A stretch of DNA of 53,272 nt from Saccoglossus kowalevskii (GCF_000003605.2 NW_003116955.1:214133-267404), one strand, 5' to 3'. Counted from the stretch's first letter, positions 1-14,500 are shown. Numbers and translations are program-made. Notes: a model not told the origin generated them from the sequence alone.

Positions 1-12
1 ATATTTCATTAC

Positions 13-2767
13 CTGTACATCTGCCGGTAATGTAAGCTCCCATGGAGGATCCTGTGCACGGATTGCGACTTCCTTGGTAAACATGTCCACCTCTGCTCCT
101 GTCAGCGCTGCCAGTGACATCTAATGATGAGAATGAAATTACTAACAATAGTAAATCTATAGATGTGGTGATTGAATGATATGAGGCGTATGTCAGATAC
201 ATCATTAGTTTTAGTTTTCAGTGCATAGTGTACTAGAAAACAACTCACGTGAAATACTGCTTCAAATGCTTCCCTTGCGTCATCAGTTCTCCCATCAAAT
301 CCAAGGTAGGTTTCTTGTGCCGTGATGACGTCATCACCTGGTAGCATCTCAACAGTGTAAAAGACATAGTCACCTTTTGTCATACCCATATCATAGGCTT
401 CCAGTAACAGCATTCGGCGATCCTCTTGTGGTACGCAGACAACAACAACTTGCAAGGATAAATGTCAACTCAATTTAAATATGAATTTGAATTAGTTTAT
501 AGCGAATCGTTAATTTAACCAGCTGATTCTAGTGGATTGCTCGCTCAATAACAGTAATGTGCATGTATATCTGCGTTCTATATTAAAATGATTAAAATCA
601 GCCTTTGAATTAACAATTTTGTTTAAATAATAGCCACCAGTCATTCATATTTAATCGGATCATAATTAATAAGCATATTGTGTAGTTAATGTGAATTTTG
701 ATGCAATGCAATGCATACTAGAATGTACTCACTTCTCCCTTCTTTCTTTATTTTGTTGAGTATTGACTGAATTTTCTTCCGTGTAGGATTATTGTTGTAT
801 ACTGCCACGTACGGTAGAGTCACATTGTTGTCATTGAATGTCTGCAATTTTGAAATGCATTCATATACTAAATCAAAAGATCTACAGAATTAGGAAATAA
901 TTTGTCTATATTAAATGCGTTCTTACCTTCTCAATTGCTTTACCAGCATCCCCGTACAACAAAAATGTAGAATATACAATGACAGCACGATTCCAATTAT
1001 AACTAGCCATTATTTCCATCAGAAACACCCCAAGTTTAGTGAATGGTCCAAGTGAACGTCCGAGGGTGCTGTAGATGTTTTTATCATTGAAGTCTGGTGA
1101 TGTAGCTACCCATGATATAATTGGAATGTTCCAAAATGCTGCCAATTGTCCAGATATCATACAGGCTGAAATATAAGGACACATCATAGAAACTTTCAGA
1201 TTGGTGGTGCAGCTAAGGAGCGGATCATCAGGTTGGCGTTTCCGTATATGTGATGGTAGTGATACTAAACTGGAGTAGAATAAAATTGTGTATTTGAAAA
1301 ATTTTCAAAAACATGAAGTAGTATATATTTCAAAGTTAACAATGCAGTTTTATATTCGCGAATAATTGGCCTATAAGAAATATAAACTTACCTGTCGAAC
1401 ATGGTGGTCCAATGATGACGTCAACGTGTTCTTTGAGGTGCATATCGACTGTGTAACCGGCAGCCTGTTTGCTGTCACATGACGAATCACGAGTTACAAT
1501 TCTGAAATATCAATAATATTATAAATGCGTTGATTTGGTCAATAAGGAACGAAATATACGGCGTACAGTAACAACCCCATGTAATGTTAAATAATGAATA
1601 TGAGGATGAATAATAAAGTGAACACATTCCAACTTATTATGAATATTTTCGACAGTTACCAATGACTAAAATATCATAGTTGTCAATTGTCAATTCACTT
1701 CTAGTTGTCTTGGTTACTATTGTAATGTATTTTGTTCTACGAGCTGTGATATACTAGTATAACGATTGTCATCAAAATCTAAGATTAAAAAATAAACAAT
1801 CATTGATGTTTTGAATTGTTTATAAATTGTGTGGGCATTCGGGATTTCAGTAAGCACTCGATGTTTTCTACGTCACCAGATTCTTCTGGTACGAAATAAG
1901 ATTGAATAGCGATATCTCCAATTGGCATCCATATCATTATGAAATTGCATATTTACATTTATTTTGTTTTTTTTCAAGCGTTATCATGTTAGAATTTAAA
2001 CCATCATGGCACAAAAATAAACAAGAAATACAGATAATTAAATAATTGATAACAACTTTTGCTATTGTCTGAAACTCGACTAAATTATGTTCAAATGTAT
2101 AACAGCTACTTAAAATGTCAATATAAATGTCATCATATATAAATACTGTACATGGGGTATAACAACAACATTTGTTGTATTTACATGACATGTTTTGTTT
2201 GCAAGTTTCAGATAAATAGAACAGTAACAAAAGTAACCCTAATGCCACCATAGTGCCAAGTAGTTTATATACATATCGGGTGGTCTTACGCTTAGTACCT
2301 GAATGAAATGTATATAGATGCATAATATGTTGTTTTTCTGATGTGAGTAGTAACTCTTAAATTTGACTCGTCGTGCATATAAACCTCCAGGGACACAATG
2401 TAATAAATCTCGCCCTTTGCCCCGGTAAATGGAATTCGAGAATTCTCTATAATTATATTTGCCGTTTTTATATGTGCTACTAATTATGACAGCCGAATTA
2501 AATCTGAATATAGCTTGTATACACATGAAAACATAAGAAAATTACTTACTCGAATTCGAGATCTTCGACTAGATCCATCTCATTAATTCTATCAATGGCG
2601 ATGTTTATAGCCCCTGCACTAGTTGCGCCACTAAAATCGTTCACTATTTCAGTGTTTGTCCAAGGAGCTAGGAATCCTAGTTTAAGTTTTAAAAGAGCCA
2701 TTGAAGGAACGATACTCAAAGCCACGAGAAAACATAAACGTAACACTGTGTTAAAAGACATTGTCAT
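13..2767 (-). CDS. Receptor-type guanylate cyclase, copy A (5' six exons, truncated by window edge)
   Basis: This is the N-terminal part of a membrane receptor guanylate cyclase that would bind an extracellular peptide and make cGMP. Exons traced by GT/AG sites and phase are 2550-2767, 1392-1501, 927-1165, 733-841, 249-448 and 13-120. Together they read without a stop. Exon 1 starts MTMSF, followed by a hydrophobic signal peptide and [12 protein letters not shown], the usual start of an ANF-receptor ligand-binding fold. Exon 2 carries [20 protein letters not shown] and IGPPCST, typical of natriuretic-peptide and egg-peptide receptors. Exon 5 reads [20 protein letters not shown]. Every exon has the same boundaries and phase as copy B. 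The membrane, kinase-like and cyclase exons must lie left of the window. Unlike copy B, exon 1 is in frame. The family assignment is strong; ligand and orthology are unknown. Confidence 0.9.
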
Positions 2768-3040
2768 TTCATCCAGTCAATGCGACGTGTATTTTTTAAG
2801 ATGCACTCACAGACCACAGTGTCGTTAAAAATTAATATCCTTGGCTCTCTGGTTTTTGTTCCTCGTTTGAATGTCACAGCGGTTGGTCAGGACCTGCCGC
2901 AAGGCAAAAATCCCTGGGAGGGAGAAGACAACGCGGAAATAATAATTATTTTACCACAAACTGTGAAAATATCTGTTGGAACACTGTAATTATCACATAC
3001 CTATTGATACTATCTGTGGTGGACACGGTACAAAGCATTG
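2768..3040 (-). promoter_or_regulatory. Upstream region of copy A, homologous to that of copy B
   Basis: About 270 bp directly 5' of the copy A start aligns with 23,542-23,815 upstream of copy B, with shared blocks such as GTGTCGTTA-AAATTAATATC and TGTAATTATCACATA. No TATA box is obvious. The CCAAT box of copy B is missing here because four bases are absent at 2880/2881. Promoter and probable 5' UTR were therefore duplicated with the gene. Confidence 0.5.
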
Positions 3041-6000
3041 GCCACACGTTTTCGCATAGTCCAATGACGTCATCGTGAGGACGTTCAATTTAATAAGGTT
3101 ATGTGCTGTGTATGCCTAGCGCAATTCACGTACGAAAATACCTAAATAAATACGAACAATAACAAATCCCGGCCTTTGATCAGTTCTGAGCAAATACAAA
3201 ATACGCAAACATGCTCTTCGATTTGAAATGGGTAGATATAAAATATAGAGATAGTAAATGTCCTTCTTATTTGTAATCTATACATAAAAAACAAGAAAGA
3301 TTTCCCATTAAAATATGACAATATGCAGAGGTAAGAAGTAAACTTATCAAAATGTCAAATTTTATACTAAAACCATCTAACGATCGAAGAACCACATATG
3401 GTGATGAAACACTTGCTAAGTATACATTTAATTGCTTTAACGTGATTGTATTTTAAATCAATGTCCAATGTCATGATCACACAAACATACTAAACCTTTC
3501 AGGTCCCATATTACAAAATCACAAATATATATTCCTAGAATTACGATGTAAAAAGGTTCTTACTAAATTGTTGTTTGTTGAGAGAGTATATTGCGTGATT
3601 TTAACAGAATGTTATGTCTGATATTTTTGTTCCAATTAAACATTTCTCATTTACCGACGAACGTATTGATATGGACCAGCGGATATTGAAAATACCGGAA
3701 TACAGCAGTGACCGATACATGGTAATTGTCTTTGGTAATTAACGAATCAATAATCGTTATGCCAATATTTCAGTTATTCGCTTCGTAAAACCATTGGGTA
3801 CACTGCGATGATGTAGACGAGAGTGTACAAGCAGTGTATTTTTTTAAATAAAAAGTCGTTTGTCATTTTTAATTCATTGAAACATCGGGATATCTATGTA
3901 CAGTTACTAAATACAATTTACCGGCACTGGGTCAAAGCCTTCTTATACAGTTTAACAATATGAACGATATTTACTGTCCAGTTCTCGAAGACACGTACTA
4001 AAACGTACACAGTACTGGAATCAAGTAAAGTAGCTCACTGGTTTATTGTAGAAGACATGCCTGGCAAACACAATTATTAAACGTGTAGTACGTAACACGG
4101 AAAAACGAAAGTGAATACTTTTTTTCTAATACTGTTCTTTCAAGTAGCTTAGTTTACAATTAATTATGTACACATTTATCTTTCCGCACCACAGGTACTC
4201 ACGGGAGAATATATAATATATATATATATAAATATATATTATATATAAATACATCATCTGAAAGCTTAGATATAGCCAAATACAGTAGTTCATACGACGT
4301 GCCAATGTTTGTTTATGGAATTACCTGCAGGCCAGTACCGCTATTGTGCTTTTTTACTTTTCCGACTATTGGTAACACCATGTTAACACTTCCTGTCACG
4401 TGAATTACCTGTTGCATGGCGTGCAATGGTAAATTCGGCAAAATCTCTGTCTGAAAAATCCTTTCGTTTTATTGTGTTTACATACTGACCTTCTTCGCTA
4501 AAGACTGAGCATTGAGTCTATCCTATCCCAGAATTTTGATTCGTTCATGAGAGATACGTTTATATTGACTTGATTCAATTAACCCATAAGAGGTTTTATT
4601 CCTTGAATGTTTTCTTAGAATATGTTTATCAGTAAACATTTCGTTTGATGTTGATGTATATTCCTGGATTGTTTAGTTACTACAGTGTAGACATATACGC
4701 TGAATTCCTTGCTCACATTATGAAGGCAGCTTCACACGACAAAAACGCTGTTCAAAAGAAGATTGGCAACCTACATATTCAACAAGTTCAAATAGTTGAT
4801 ATTTCTTGAGCACATTGAATGTAGTTGAAATCTTTTTCAGGTGGTACAGTTATTGTTCTGTAAGTATAACGATGTCATTTTAAACGTTATCTGTACGTGA
4901 TGTGTTTGTTGTAAAACTGGACACATTCAGATAATATCGTGCGTCCTGTAATTTTTAGTAAGAACACTATTAACTAAATAATTGACCTCTACCAACGCGT
5001 TATCAATGCTGGCTCAGCGTATAGATGGGTTTCCTCCGGTATGAATGAACACTCATATGTTACTGGTACTACCTTATTCGTATACTGTACTACACCAGTA
5101 CTAGTGTGTCAGTGAGAAAGGTGAATTGTAATTTGCATTAATTACAGGATGTACACCATATACCAGGAGCTAGAAAGGCAAGAATTAAGGAACGATGGAC
5201 ATTTAATTCAACATGCGAATAAATAATATGCTTTTGTTTACCTGTGTACTTGCATAAAAAATTGCATCTTGATGAATGATGCAATAATGTATAACCGTTT
5301 TCTAGTAAATGTTGTGTATGTTTGTTCTCACTAGCTTTATATATTTTACATCGGGAGTATAACAATTGTCTCAGGAAATCCATTGAAGTAACAGTAAAGT
5401 GGACCATGGCGGCGTAAGCAGAGTGAGGCATTCATACACTATATAATTGATAGATAGATATGTAAGTATTACACGCTATAAGCGTACGAGCGCTTGTTGG
5501 TAAAATGAACCCAATATTTCGTTTACAAGCACTTGCTATGTAACTAACATAAACAGTAATCATACACCACGTGATACCCACTAATGACACCACACTGTAA
5601 TTATCTGCGGTGCAATGCTCCATGGGGTGTCACCTCTCGTAGTGATGTAATGCCATGGTAACTAATGATATTACAAAACATTTTCAATTATAATTATTTC
5701 TATTGTATGTAAATGCTATATCATAATTTGGTTAGAATGTAAAACGAAATGACTTCTCAAACAGAGATTATGATGAATTAACCATTGTACGATAAGTTTG
5801 TGTATAGGCACATCTTTCAACAGGTCATTTGCGTGACTGGAAGTGTTAAAATGGTGTTTTAGTCGGAATTGTAACAAAACGAGCCCAATAGAGGCCTTTA
5901 GGTAATCCTCTTAATGAACATTGATACGGCATATGAACTAATGCATTTTCCTATATCTAAGATTTCATATAATGTATTTATATATCCTCCCACGATATTT

Positions 6001-7142
6001 TAATTCCCACGTGGGCAAAATTTGATACATAACTCTACTAGCAGCAGTTACTCGTGTCTCCTGACGTGAAACCGAGTGAAAATATTGTAGGATTATTTAT
6101 TTATCACATGCATATTTCAACAATATGACATACTAGTAGTGATACGCCAGAGTGCTGACAGTCCTGCTGAAATAGTACCGAATACAAATATATCACTGTA
6201 TGCACCTCGTATATTAATGTTGTTGCCGTATCGGTGTTGCATAATCTGTATGGCGATTTGCAGTTCAGTGTAATGATTTTCTATATTTATGTAACAAAAG
6301 TCCTGGCAAATGAATCTGATTGGTTCGTGCAAGCAGATTACCCCCCTTGACGTCATGGCTGTCTACCACAAAATTACCAATAGCTCAAGATGTGTATGAT
6401 ATAAAGCTGCATATATGTGAAACCTCATCTCAAATTCCTCAAATCTCAATTTCTCTGCACACAAAGGCTAAGAACAAATCAAAGTTACATATCTGATATT
6501 GAAGGGTTACTCAACCTCTATTTTCGAAAAGAAATAAAAACTAGTCACAGTATTAACTGCACCGCGTGAACTCTTCGAAGAATATGTTTTTAAAATGCCA
6601 AATTATTGTGAAATGCTAGAATTTGAGCTACTTGAACTTCGTTAAACTCTGAACGTGCGTTGCGACTAGTTTATCGACTGCGATTAAACAAATAATTCAT
6701 GATTACAGAGAAACATTGGCATCAGTTTAACTAACTTATGAACTAGTTCTTCCATTGGTTTTTACGCATTTTAAAAGTAAATCGGCAAGCTGTAGTTAGA
6801 AAACGACGAAATCCTCAAATGCGATGTAAAAACACATATTCGGTATATAGCAAGAACATTCAGATTGATGATATTTCAAAATTTGTTCACCAAAAGTGTT
6901 ATGGTCATTAAAACGAGCTATGTTTTGTTGTAATTGAAGGTGACTAAACAATCGCGTCACAATTTCAAATTATGTGTTAGATTTCTGGCTCTGTTCGTTG
7001 CACCGCATTGGGTGCCCCAGGTCGCCTTGAGCCTTTCCCACAAAACTACCCGAATTACCGAACAATGTTGCTGAGTTTTCCATGACATTTCCGATCGTAA
7101 GATACGTGAAAAAAGACATAGACACTAGATACATTCGCCTTG
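3041..7142. other. Intergenic, no gene recognised
   Basis: AT-rich spacer upstream of copy A. Short open frames (5138-5623 and 6117-6356, minus) have no recognisable motif, no consistent splice structure, and look like chance. Confidence 0.6.
4205..4251. repeat. AT-rich palindromic simple repeat
   Basis: Imperfect TA repeats that can fold on themselves, in intergenic DNA upstream of copy A. Confidence 0.8.
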
Positions 7143-7318
7143 TCTGCAGTCAGTGGCGAATTTGGCAAAATGTATTGGGGGGGTCCAAGCTACGCTTAAA
7201 ATATACGGAGCGTAAATCGCAGAGAAGCTATGCGTAATCCAGATGATATGAATTGTCATGCGTATGGGAGGGGCCCTGGCCCCCTGCCCCCCCCTCTGGA
7301 TCCGCCACTGTCTGCAGT
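7143..7318. mobile_element. hAT-type MITE with 8-bp target-site duplication
   Basis: The 160-bp element (7151-7310) starts CAGTGGCGAATTTGG and ends GGATCCGCCACTG, so the termini are inverted CAGTGGCG repeats. It is flanked by the identical 8-mer TCTGCAGT at 7143-7150 and 7311-7318. An 8-bp duplication plus CAGTGGCG ends is diagnostic of the hAT superfamily. There is no room for a transposase, so it is nonautonomous. It is G/C-run-rich inside, unlike its surroundings. Confidence 0.85.
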
Positions 7319-8898
7319 CGTGTACAAAGGAGACGGTGCAAATTTCGGGATTTTCCACAATAGCTTAAATTGTCCAGAGTAAAGTGTCGAATTAACATGT
7401 AATATACAAACAATAATTATTGATATCAATACAATACGCTTGTTGGCGGGACAAGCTCAGGTATATACAACGCTAACTATATGTCGTGAAGACATTCGTA
7501 ACTAGCAGCCACTGACCTCTGATCCACGCAAAGTTGTGTTAAGTAGGTTGTATACCCTCCCACACGAGAAAAAGGACATCTCTGAATAGTTCGTAAGAGG
7601 ATGTATTTCTATAGTGACATCATATACACACGTTTGGTTTGCATGATGTTGTGGGGTTATTTAGAATTTACAGCTTGCATGTTTAAAGCGAACATTATAA
7701 ATATATATTACAGGAATGTTATAAACACATTGTTTGCGATTTATCCTGGTAATCACGTGATCGTGCCAATGGCTGCAGCCATTGTTTGAACATATCTTCA
7801 CTCTGTCATTTCTTAGAGTTTTATATGAACTATGTAAGATAGTGCATTATCAGTTAACAACCGCGCGTTACTGTGGCTGGTTGGTTAATGAATAAAGCTA
7901 ATGTGCATTCCTTTGGGTCGAACCTAGTATATCTACAGTGTAATTTTTATTTGCCAAACGAGTCAAAATACCAAATCACTACGCTCCATTCGTAACAATA
8001 CTAACAACATTACATCAGTGCATACGAGTGGGTGTTATTAAAGATTTACACATGGTATTTGTTTTAATATTAACTTGCCCAGTACTAGGCATTATTAGCG
8101 ATTAGCATATAGCATATAGGAGATTCGGAGTTAGTTATAAGTCAAGTAATACCTACCTGACCTCAGACTACAAGTTTCTCTATAAAATTAATTTTATGCG
8201 AGATTGGGACATGATTACCTTAAACAAATATATTTTGAATCCATGGTCACTGGACAATTTGTGCGCATTCCACAAAAGTAGAAAGTACGCACACGCTTCA
8301 CCAATGTCAAAAGTTAATTTTCGCGGTTTTGTGATAATGCATGTTGCATTCTGGGAGGCAACCTGAACAAATACCAACTGCTTCTCACACTACCACGTGT
8401 TATCTGCGGTAAAATTGTTGTGTATGTAAATTGAAATAAACACTAGTGATATTGTGTTAATATTTATTTGTTTATGGAAAAGATTAGTATATTGGTGGTA
8501 TTACAAGTCAGAAAGCATCAAACAAACACACGACTGACACATATTATCAATAACAATAACAAACTGGTAAGGCAACATATCAATTCCTAAATTACAAGAT
8601 TAAAGTATCACTTCAAAGGTGATCTCAACTAAACTATCCTCTTGATACCGTGTGAATCTGTAACCGTGCAACTTTAAACATTCATTGTAACTAATGATGG
8701 ATATGACATGTGAAGTCAATATTATCGTTAAAACAAATGGTTAGGAAATGACATATTGATCCACATACATTCCTGTATTCAACTAATGCATTGTTTGTCA
8801 TAGTTTTACTGATGATATTCAATATACATGCACATTTACAGTGTTCTTACTATAATTAAATAAAAATGCGCAAATCGAATCTCTGACGTCAAAACAAC

Positions 8899-8929
<31 letters not shown>

Positions 8930-10243
8930 AATAAAGCATAGTATATCCTACTCAGTTGAGATTTGCCTAGAGACAAATTTGTTCATCGGCAATACATCAA
9001 TTGGGATGAATTGTATAATATGGCTAATGATTGGTATTGTGGAACACGGAGCCTGTCAACCACAGAAGTTCGAAACCACGTGTCCACTGCCGAATCGAAC
9101 AAACAAGGTACTGAGAATTGTTATTTTAAAATAAGACGGATATTGGAGACAAATGACAATTCTTTAACAGCTTCACACAAATTGTTCTTGTTCGGTCTAT
9201 ATCCGAACACAATACAATACAACGAAACGTATACTTTGTGTGCTATAAGCATATTCATTAAATGTTCATCATTGTATGTTTCGGATAAGATACATGGATT
9301 GCATTACTTATCTTATAATCATTTATATATTTATGAAATATATATTTTATTTTACAATTACACACTTTCATGAATAGACTTTCACAGTTATCAAACTAAT
9401 ACCTAGCAGAAGTAATATAAATCCATTGATTACTGTAACCAAGCTCTTGGTGAAATTACACAGTAAATCAAAAAGTACAAAAAGATGATTCACAGTATTT
9501 CGATACATAGCGTAACTGTTGTAGAATTGACCGTTGAGAATCTAAATATTAAATTTACAAATCAGAAGATATACAAACAAGTCAGTGCTGAACATTAAGT
9601 GTAGTCAGAGGCGCACAGTATACTAACTAAATTAATGAACTTCAAAGTTAAGGAAGTGTTACACAATAAAACAATAAAATATTTACTTATTCATGTTCAT
9701 ACTTTCTACTGGGGTACTAAATACTTACTAATCCGGATGTACTATATAACTTGAGCAAGATTTCATGCTAATTAATATGATATCTAATCGTGGTGGTGAT
9801 CGGAAAACAATTATTCGAATTGATGTATTGTAACCTTAAAAAACAAAGTTAATGACGGCGACGACGAAACCTACATTTCCTCATATATCTTTCCCTTCAT
9901 TAACATAACGGGTAAGCTATATAAATAACATTTCTTGAACGACATTTATCTGTAAAATTGTATATATTCACGACAGATAACCACATTAACAGAAGAACAA
10001 TGCATTTACGCTATGTATGGTTTAAAATATAACAGTATTATAGCTTTATCATTATGATTTGTTGATTATTTCATGTTATGTGTATATATTAAACATAAAC
10101 TATAATATAGCATTTGCAAGCAATTCTTCCTCACACAGCTCCAGTTAAAATAGGTTACTTGTGCAGTCCAAAAAGATGTTATCATTTTAATATGTTAATA
10201 ACTATAGTGACTCCGGAAAAACTTCGGACGTGTAAAATCATGC
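7319..10243. other. Intergenic between copies B and A, no gene recognised
   Basis: Contains the 3' flank of copy B. Only one stretch (8971-9107, plus) is bounded by a good acceptor and donor with an open frame; it is unrecognised and reported separately as an observation. Confidence 0.55.
8899..8922. repeat. (AT)12 microsatellite
   Basis: Twelve AT dinucleotides in the spacer between the two receptor genes. Confidence 0.95.
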
Positions 10244-11014
10244 TTACAGAGGTCTTTCATAGTCTCCACCGACATCAGCGGAAGTCATCCTATACAAAGA
10301 AATAAAATCAAAAGTGAGACACCTAGGTTGACCAATCGTGAAAACTTGTCGGTATCAATTGCTGTGGTTTAATATTTTTTGGGGAAAATACTAAAATAAT
10401 TCAAATTCACAATAATTCAGATTAACATTCCCATTAATGCGAATGAAAATATTCCACAATTATTCATAATAATATACGCCGAGATCTTGTTGAGAGCGAG
10501 TGGGCCATAAGATGTATCTCTCAAATATTGCTTCATTTTCTTCCGTTAACTGCTTCCGCTCGACTGTTCATCTGACACTGTTCGTTATTCGCTATCATGT
10601 CAGGTGAACAGTAGTCGCAGTTTACAGCTGTGAATGGGTCTTTTGTTTTTCACAAAATAGGTAAGTCCCGTCATTAAATAAGCACTCTAGGACATTTCTT
10701 TAACTTTACTGGGGACTTTCCTGAATATTATGAGTTACAGTAATTCAGAATAAAATCGATTCTTTGTGAATTTTCGGATGTCAGGTCACCATTCAAAAGT
10801 GTTATTTGAAAAGAATGAAACAAAAATGTGAAGTCAATTCCCAGTTTTAGCTCAAATATCACTTAGATTTGAACGTGTAGTAAGTATTCCTAGCAACCAT
10901 CCAATATTTTTCGAGATAAATCTGTATTATCTCAGAGTTTAATCTTTCAATATTAAACAGAGCATATACGTTACTTACCGTTCACCTATAAACTTTCCAC
11001 TTGACATTTGTTCA
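10244..11014 (-). other. Copy B exons 24-25: C-terminal tail and stop
   Basis: A 36-nt exon (10979-11014) encodes [12 protein letters not shown]. The last exon (10244-10289) encodes [14 protein letters not shown] and stops with TAA. Acceptors TTTCAG and TTGTATAG and donor GTAAGT are visible, and phases 2/2 fit. The tail is not a conserved domain. ATTAAA on the minus strand (10186-10191) lies about 53 nt after the stop and could be a weak poly(A) signal; AATAAA occurs farther on at 9346-9351. Confidence 0.7.
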
Positions 11015-11501
11015 CTGAAACAAAATATAATTAACCAATTATGCAACTGCTGTCACTATCACATTGTTTGAAGCAATGCCACTATATTTTGTAGAATCGA
11101 AGAGATGAAGGTACACTGTAATTTGTGTGAAGCCATTTGTGTAATATTTAAGTTACATCGGTGTGTGTATGTCTGTCGGTTAGACAGTCTGTGTGTCTTC
11201 ATTCGGTTTGGTATTTTCTACGCCAGTACATACAAGCGCCAGCTATAAATGGTTCCAACATAGTGATCGATCGTACAAATCTTTCTTGACAAATGAACAA
11301 TTATCAATTTACAAAGTGAGATTGGAAACCTAATTGAAATGTAGATTACACCACTTCAACAATAAATGCATGATTGAAAAAAAAATCCTAAATGTAGTCC
11401 TCAGAAGGTATAAACACTTACTTTGACAGTTTAGGCAAAGGCTTTGCATATCCATCTTTTCCGTATAAGAAATATGTTGTCAATAGTCCTTTACCCTTCA
11501 A

Positions 11502-11535
<34 letters not shown>

Positions 11536-14500
11536 TTGTGATTGTTCCATCAAGACAACAAATCCTTATCAAAATAGGTCGTATTCTAATAAATTAATTT
11601 CATAAACAAGATAGCATGTTTGTGTGTAAAAGAGCGGACGAATATAGTGAAATAAATGTATCCATAACATGTTTCTTAAATTGCGTACAAAATAATCGTG
11701 CAGTTAACTGTTATAATTTATAACTTTTAGTGTTAATATTAGCGAAACATCGATATTATGTTATACTCAAGACGGTGTAAAATCTAGCCATACATACGAA
11801 ACCACAGTTTAATCATATTTAAATGGCCTTGAAATGACATAATAGTAAAATTTATTGGAGTATGGAATATTTGATAGTAAACTGGCTGATGAAAACTAAC
11901 CTTAACTTTAACTTCTCCACGTGGTACCATATTGTATCCTTCATCAAGGTCTTTCAATGATGTATATAGTTGTTTACTGACATGGATATGACATGCTGCA
12001 ATATATCATCAGTGTTGTTACAATACATTGCTTTTAGGTGATTCGATAGCACAATGTGTAATCAGTACATCTAATTACTGATATATTGTTATATTACAAC
12101 ACAACAAAGCATCCATTCATATAACTGGAAAATAGATGTGAATCACAACAAAATGTCAAAACTGAATATCAACAACACAGTTACTCACATTTTCCTGTCG
12201 ATTCCATTCGCGACGTCATATTCACTGTGTCTCCGAACAAACAATATCGAGGCATAACCAACCCAACAACACCGGCTACTACAGGCCCCGTATGTAAACC
12301 AATGCGCAACTGCAGTTTCTGATTTGGGCGATGACGTATTTTAAAAGAGGTAGTGAAACTGAGGATATCCAGAGCGCAATTAGCTATTTCTGCTAAATGG
12401 CGGTTACCATTTCGTTGTGGAAGACCTGATACGATCATATAAGCATCACCAATGGTCTCAACCTATGACAATGAGAGAGTTATGTGTTAGCAACATGCAT
12501 AGCAGGGTGACGGTAAATGATTACTCGATGAATGGTTCTGATGCTGTACCTGTATTACAACTAAACTTCTTGATTGACAAAACATACCTTATACACGTCA
12601 TGGTTTCCTATAATCTCATCCAAACAACCATATAAATCATTCAGAAAATTGACAACCTGAAATATCAAGGTAGTCAGAATAAGTCTATATCAGGATTGCT
12701 CGATGTTCGTGAATGTATGTACGCTATAGCAAAACAATCACCTGCATTGGAGAACTTTCTGCAGTCAATTCAACAAATCCGACAATGTCTGAAAAGTATA
12801 TTGTACACGATTCGTAGTCTTCGGGAGGAACAGTTTTACCAAGTTTCAAAGCTTCTGCCACCGTTCTGAAATCGCCAAGCACAAAGGTAAAATTTAGTGG
12901 ACGAAACATTGGAGTGCATTGGGATCTATATGTAAATATGTGTGTATGTATGTGTGTACGTGCATAATGTATTTTCAAAGCTTTAATGGTCTTTATATAA
13001 GGTGTTACGGTTAAACTAAACTTTCACCCTCTTATGTGAATTATGCATACTACATGACCAATCACATGACAAAATTACTGAGCGACTCACAATTAACACA
13101 CGGGTGAGTATTATATTCCTACACAGTTACAAGGAACACGTTCAAATAAGTTGTATAAACATGCACAACGATACGCAAGATCACTCAACCAGACATTAGG
13201 GAATGATTTATTGTGACAGTCGTGCTTCATTGAGACTAGACTAGAAGTGACGTATTTAGCCTGGTTTACTCTCGGCGTAATCTTGTACGAAATGGTAGTT
13301 CTTCAATACCTTCACAAACACACAAACACGAGCGTGACATGGAAATAACACAACACAGTTTATAAAACTACCAGCCCGTCCAATATAATATGCAAACATC
13401 TACCAATGAGCAGTGTCCATACTGAGTAGCAGTTCAATCATCACAGAACACGTGACACATTCACCTGTTTGTAAGTAACATCCAATCAGTGATCTCAACC
13501 AAGCAATGTACACGTGTCAGTTTATTTGGGCCACGTGCCATATGCACCCGCTCGTAGGTACCGTCCAATATGCGCATGTCCGTCTAATCGGGTTGCCTGC
13601 CAGGCACGTCGCCTTCCAAAGACAATACGTTTCATTGATGGATGTTTGCTGGTACAGCTTCCATATAACATACCGGGAATTCAAGTATATATTGCAGTGA
13701 AAAATATTTGGACAATTATCACAGATGACCAACATTGTGTGTACGCGTAAAAATGTATTGTCAAATCTATATTCATTTGGTCTTCATAAAAGAGTAATAT
13801 CATTACACCACGTGTATTACTTTGATATCATGTGTACAATGAGCAACAACAGAGATATACTAACATTGGTAACATTCTATAAAGTAGCTGGTCTGTTTTC
13901 AGTTTTTCCTCCAAAACTTGACCAGTTCTTTGTTCAACGATTTCTTCAAGGTTGTTGGCATATTTCTCCATCATATTTAGTATATTATCCATGATACTGA
14001 TTCTGAAAGTCAAAGATGATTGTGATGATACTAGTGATATATAAGATTAAATATGTGGTAAAATCAGTGTGAGAAAGCCATCAAAGTATGGAGCGATGTA
14101 ATGTTCGGGTGTGAACACTGCCTATTTCACATGTAACAAGCCAATAAAGGTACATACAGCACTAAGACTTTATTCAGCAATTTACTCACTCTTTTCCGTT
14201 GCCCATGTTTTTTATATCGAGTCTAATACTAGAAAACGATGGCCTACTATCTACATTTTCAGACCAACATTTCATCATCAAATTAATAATGTTGTATCCA
14301 TATTCGCAATTATCGGGATTAAATAGCAGTATCGTTGGTCGATATGGAATACTTTCACCATTACGAATACGACTCACAACATCTGAAATGTTAATAACAG
14401 TAGTAATAACACACATTACAATTTTAATTACCATTACATTAAGTAATAATTAATATTAAGCGATGTATTTGACCACTTAATCGGTCACAAAAGAATTTAT

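Larger units (their letters stand above)
11422..14002 (-). other. Copy B exons 18-23: dimerisation linker and class III guanylate cyclase domain
   Basis: Exon 18 encodes the signalling-helix linker, [20 protein letters not shown] then LLYRMLP. Exon 19 has YFSDIVGF with the first metal-binding Asp. Exon 21 has VETIGDAYM, giving the guanine-contacting Glu and second metal Asp, and [17 protein letters not shown], giving the second guanine determinant (Cys) and the Asn/Arg that stabilise the transition state. Exon 23 gives [15 protein letters not shown]. All residues expected for an active, GTP-specific enzyme are present. Residues about 827-1085. Confidence 0.9.

Noticed and set aside
7125-7413. 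Minus-strand frames across 7,125-7,413
   Set aside because: They are translations of the hAT MITE.
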